Part shown: piece by piece, positions 61,222 through 64,000 of the stretch
How positions within the stretch are numbered: position 1 is the first letter of the stretch
Layout of the letters: each line of letters opens with the position of its first letter
Assembly: GCF_030413615.1 (NCBI RefSeq)
Contig: NZ_CP129236.1
Span: 2,278,001 to 2,342,000 of the forward strand
Direction: 5' to 3'
DNA length: 64,000 bases
Source of the DNA: Planococcus shixiaomingii
GTDB lineage: Bacteria > Bacillota > Bacilli > Bacillales_A > Planococcaceae
The notes under the pieces: model-generated
What the model saw: only the letters and a program-made list of their open reading frames with translations
Databases searched by the model: none
What the model was told of the DNA's origin: nothing
Made by a program: the position numbers and the translations under genes

Positions 61222-61264
61222 AAAAAACTTGCCTTACGCTAAGTATAGCATAAGGCAAGTTTTT
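61222..61264 (-). terminator. Terminator of mrfB
   Basis: 17-bp arms AAAACTTGCCTTACGCT and AGCATAAGGCAAGTTTT with one G-U pair, six T on the minus strand. A TGC-TATACT extended -10 lies in its loop side and may serve gpsB. Confidence 0.88.
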
Positions 61265-61269
61265 CATGT

Positions 61270-62517
61270 CTATATCTTGTTAACTTGCAGGTGTTTTTTT
61301 TTCTTCTTTTCTTCCAAACGATTTTGCCTTTTTTGGATATCCAATATTAAGGAATTGCGGATTTTTGTATGCTCACTTGCTTCTTTTGCAAATCCCGTCA
61401 TGATAATCGCTTGCTCAATATTGCCCAGTTGGTGTTCATACAGTTTCGCTGCATGAATCCACGCTTCGACTTCTACCGTGCCGCGCAAATGAGGCGCAGC
61501 TTCTTTAAAGAGCCGGACAGCTTCTTCAGGCTGCCCGCTGCGTTTTTTCTGGATAGCGAGCAAGTATCGGGCCAAAGCCGCCTGCGCCCCGCGCTGTTCC
61601 GTTACGTGTTCCAAGTAAATGGCACTTTGATCAAACTGCTTCAGGTCAGCATACCATTTCCCTATATTCGTATACGCGCCGCTCGTTTCTGAAGCAAAGT
61701 CATCCATCAACAAATCCGAAGCCAAGACATACAATGAAACGAGCGATAAAATATCCAGTTCATTATGGAACAATACTTTTTCCAACGCATCCGGAAAACC
61801 GCTTTTCACGGCGTCCAAGTAAATCGCCGGAATTAAATACCCGGGAACATCGCCTTCACGCTTGAAGCCAAGCTTTTCTTCTTCAATGGTACTCAGTTTC
61901 ATCCGCTCAAGCTCATTTTTCCAGATGCGCTTCGTGCCGTGAAACAAATCAATTTGCTGCGGAACCGGCAGCTTTGGCAAAAGATTGCGGTGCATCGTCC
62001 ATCTCGACATCAGCTGCGGCCAATCAAAACTTTTGCCGTTATAAGAAAATATGATCGGATTGTCATCTTTCCACAAACCGGTCTCATACAAAAAAGCGGC
62101 TTCGTGAGAGGGATCCGGCATAATGTATTGGGTCATTTCGAAGTGGGTTTCTTTTTTCACGAGCAACCCCACTAAAAAGATGTATGCACCCGTGCCACTT
62201 AAGCCCGTCGTCTCGGTATCAAAAAAGACAATCGGGTCTGCCGGATTCAATTTGAACGGATGGGCGAATTCCACATTGCCCCAAGCAGCCAGCACTCGGT
62301 CCAACTCATTTAACGTAACTTTTCCATGAACCAAGTCTAGCGGATACCTAATTTTCTTCTCAAAGACAAAGCCGAATTTGTTTTCCTTGAGTTCAAGGCC
62401 AATCCGGTTCCATTTCGGTTCATGCAAAGGGCGTTCTGCTGCTTTCGCTTTTTGTTTTTTAGCAGGCTCTTTTTTCAGCAAGCCTTTCATCTGGAGAAGT
62501 TTGCTTTCAAACGACAT
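61270..62517 (-). CDS. mrfB: DEDD-type exonuclease MrfB (YprB)
   Basis: 415-residue RNase H-like nuclease, the exonuclease partner of MrfA in removing mitomycin C-type lesions. Catalytic residues are Asp100 and Glu102 (FFDTETTG), Asp165 (NGKSFDWPQL), His251 and Asp255 (HNELDIL), the DEDDh pattern. The C-terminal ~120 residues are TPR-like (TNIGKWYADLKQFDQSAIYLE, GQPEEAVRLFKEAA). The ATG at 62517 follows AGGGGTG in the end of mrfA, 6 bp after its stop, so the two form an operon. Confidence 0.94.
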   Translation of the reverse strand: MSFESKLLQMKGLLKKEPAKKQKAKAAERPLHEPKWNRIGLELKENKFGFVFEKKIRYPLDLVHGKVTLNELDRVLAAWGNVEFAHPFKLNPADPIVFFDTETTGLSGTGAYIFLVGLLVKKETHFEMTQYIMPDPSHEAAFLYETGLWKDDNPIIFSYNGKSFDWPQLMSRWTMHRNLLPKLPVPQQIDLFHGTKRIWKNELERMKLSTIEEEKLGFKREGDVPGYLIPAIYLDAVKSGFPDALEKVLFHNELDILSLVSLYVLASDLLMDDFASETSGAYTNIGKWYADLKQFDQSAIYLEHVTEQRGAQAALARYLLAIQKKRSGQPEEAVRLFKEAAPHLRGTVEVEAWIHAAKLYEHQLGNIEQAIIMTGFAKEASEHTKIRNSLILDIQKRQNRLEEKKKKKHLQVNKI

Positions 62518-62523
62518 GTGCGT

Positions 62524-64000
62524 TCACCCCTCTTTGCGAAGCTCATTCAACAACTGAATGACGTGGCCTTTCATACTGATTGCAGCATCCTGAGCACCGA
62601 TGCATGACGGACAGCCGTCCAAACATGGGCATTCGGTAACGTGCTGTTGCGCTTTATCAAGCAGCGGCTGCCATAAATCATATATGCGTTCACTGATGCC
62701 AATGCCACCTGGGTAGGAATCATGAATGAAAAACGACGGCAAATCGTTATGAGGCGATTTCACTTGCGGCACGACATGCACATCTCTTCTATCGCACTGC
62801 ACAAAAATAGGGATGAACGACTCAATAGCGTAAGCCGCTCCGGTCATCGTATCGGACAATTCCGCTTCACTGAAGTTTTCAGGCCGCGCGAAACTGAGCC
62901 ACGTTGAACTGGTGTGAAGTTCTTCTGCTGGCAAGGAAATCGGCCCCGACCCGATATTGTCATGCGTGTCAAAGCGGATCTTTTTAAAAATGGTCGGCAT
63001 GGCTAAAACGGCAATATCGCCAAAATGCACATAGGCATCGTGGAACTCGCGGGTTTTGTCTTCGCTCATCACTTTCAGCTCAACCGCTAAATTTGCATCC
63101 GTAAAATAATCAACATCCACTTCTGTAACGAACGCTTTTTTTTCTTCCCAATCAAGGATTTCCACTTGGAACTGTGTGCCTTGGTGCAGGTAAATGGCTT
63201 CTTCGTGCAATAAAGTCATGGCGCTGAACCGGTCCATTTCCCCGATAACTCTCGTATCGGATGGAACTGATTGATCGATAATTACCACATTTTCCTGTGA
63301 TGCCGAGCGCAGTGAAATATCGTGCGCCGGAAACCGGTCACTCATCCAATGCCAGCGGTCAGATGTCTTCACGAGGACACCTTGTTCCTGCAAATACTCC
63401 AGCAGCTCCTGCACCTCGAACTCCCCGTATTGATCATCGGTTCTAAAAGGTAGCTCAAACGATGCGCATTTCAAGTGATCCATCAAAATAATAATATTTT
63501 CCGGATGAATTCTTGCTTCTTCCGGAGATTGGTCTAGTAAATATTCCGGATGATTGATAATATATTGATCGAGTGCGGTTGATTGGGCTACATAAACAAC
63601 GAGTGATTCGTCTTGCCGTCTTCCTGCACGTCCCGCTTGCTGCCAAGCACTTGCAATATTGCCGGGATATCCCGTCATGATGCATGCCTGCAACTGACCG
63701 ATATCCACTCCCAGTTCCAGTGCATTCGTGGAAACGACGCACTGAATGGTACCGTCGCGCAGCCCTTTTTCAATGGCGCGCCGTTCTGATGGCAAATAAC
63801 CGCCCCGGTACCCTTTGATCGACTCGTCCTGCAATTTCATTTTCGTTACTGCCTGCAAATACGTGACGAGCATTTCAACCCGGACACGGCTTTTAGCGAA
63901 GACAATGGTCTGGATGCCATTTTTAATTAGATGGGTCGCCAAATCCCGAACTTCGAGAATAGCGCTTCTCCGGACACCGAATGTCGGATGGACAATGGGC
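62524..64000 (-). CDS. mrfA: DExH helicase MrfA (YprA), 5' end outside the window
   Basis: The C-terminal ~490 residues of a superfamily 2 DNA helicase; the gene continues past base 64000, where the frame is still open (no start). Visible are VFAKSRVRVEML, the C-terminal helicase motifs VSTNALELGVDIG and AGRAGRRQDESL, and a DUF1998-type zinc module with four Cys (CPCLDGCPSC) near the end. It works with MrfB in a nucleotide-excision-like pathway independent of UvrABC. Partial here because of the window edge. Confidence 0.92.
   Translation of the reverse strand, partial: PIVHPTFGVRRSAILEVRDLATHLIKNGIQTIVFAKSRVRVEMLVTYLQAVTKMKLQDESIKGYRGGYLPSERRAIEKGLRDGTIQCVVSTNALELGVDIGQLQACIMTGYPGNIASAWQQAGRAGRRQDESLVVYVAQSTALDQYIINHPEYLLDQSPEEARIHPENIIILMDHLKCASFELPFRTDDQYGEFEVQELLEYLQEQGVLVKTSDRWHWMSDRFPAHDISLRSASQENVVIIDQSVPSDTRVIGEMDRFSAMTLLHEEAIYLHQGTQFQVEILDWEEKKAFVTEVDVDYFTDANLAVELKVMSEDKTREFHDAYVHFGDIAVLAMPTIFKKIRFDTHDNIGSGPISLPAEELHTSSTWLSFARPENFSEAELSDTMTGAAYAIESFIPIFVQCDRRDVHVVPQVKSPHNDLPSFFIHDSYPGGIGISERIYDLWQPLLDKAQQHVTECPCLDGCPSCIGAQDAAISMKGHVIQLLNELRKEG

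Noticed and set aside
1..64000. CRISPR arrays, tRNAs, prophage or intact transposase genes
   Set aside because: No regularly spaced repeats, no tRNA-like cloverleaf with CCA context, and no recombinase or phage gene was found on reading the frames.

Overview
The window looks like chromosome of a low-to-mid GC Gram-positive bacterium of the Bacillales, most likely Planococcaceae (Planococcus, Planomicrobium or Sporosarcina-like). That placement is inferred from strong AAGGAGG-type ribosome binding sites, frequent TTG and GTG starts, and many genes that are one-to-one counterparts of the Bacillus subtilis 'yp..' region. I could not run a search, so the genus is not proven. There are no prophage, CRISPR, tRNA or full insertion-sequence signatures. 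The accessory content is small genes of unknown function, one unusual enzyme pair, and short GC-rich intergenic repeats.

Layout: 0.4-2.3 kb xpaC-yaaN. 2.4-5.1 kb a VWA/MoxR pair. 5.2-10.8 kb a small DUF6501-like protein, a DedA protein and the 2-oxoglutarate dehydrogenase genes odhA and odhB, which are separated by 590 bp of structured, repeat-containing DNA. 11-14.8 kb a murG-dapF-diguanylate cyclase operon. 15-16.4 kb a MATE exporter. 16.5-16.9 kb a MITE-like repeat. 17-19.6 kb a CobW GTPase with a small partner, then a C-terminal processing protease. 19.7-27.8 kb deoD, yozE, msrA-msrB, ypmR-ypmS, degV, thyA-dfrA, ypjP, ypiP and brxA. 28-29.7 kb a cluster of small unknown genes. 29.8-34 kb cvfC/ypgR, an ABC-F ATPase, ypgQ and a cold-shock gene. 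34-37.2 kb a 654-residue papain-like protein with an ATP-grasp ligase. 37.4-49.3 kb a GNAT, a zinc-finger protein, ypdP-ypdQ, small membrane proteins, a sugar dehydrogenase-like lipoprotein, an NAD(P)-binding protein, DinB, a cupin, an amidohydrolase-SDR operon and a CorC-like transporter. 49.4-50 kb a second, nested repeat. 50-64 kb a sulfurtransferase, a two-headed dynamin, an SDR, an M32 carboxypeptidase, a DinG-like helicase, ypsC, RNase P RNA, gpsB and the DNA-repair pair mrfB-mrfA (mrfA runs off the right edge).

Functional themes are the TCA cycle (odhAB), one-carbon and thymidylate metabolism (thyA-dfrA), thiol and methionine-sulfoxide repair (msrAB, brxA, sulfurtransferase), envelope and division (murG, dynA, gpsB) and DNA repair (mrfAB, DinG-like helicase). 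The points most worth following up are: the ATP-grasp/papain-like pair with a 26-bp perfect palindrome upstream; two MITE-like elements in convergent gene junctions, each flanked by near-identical terminator hairpins; a diguanylate cyclase embedded in a cell-wall/lysine precursor operon; and several small ORFs with good ribosome binding sites.

Many starts were chosen by Shine-Dalgarno spacing, so several differ from the longest open frame (odhB GTG, ypmR TTG, ypdP TTG, the CorC-like gene TTG, and others). All family names come from motifs read by eye.
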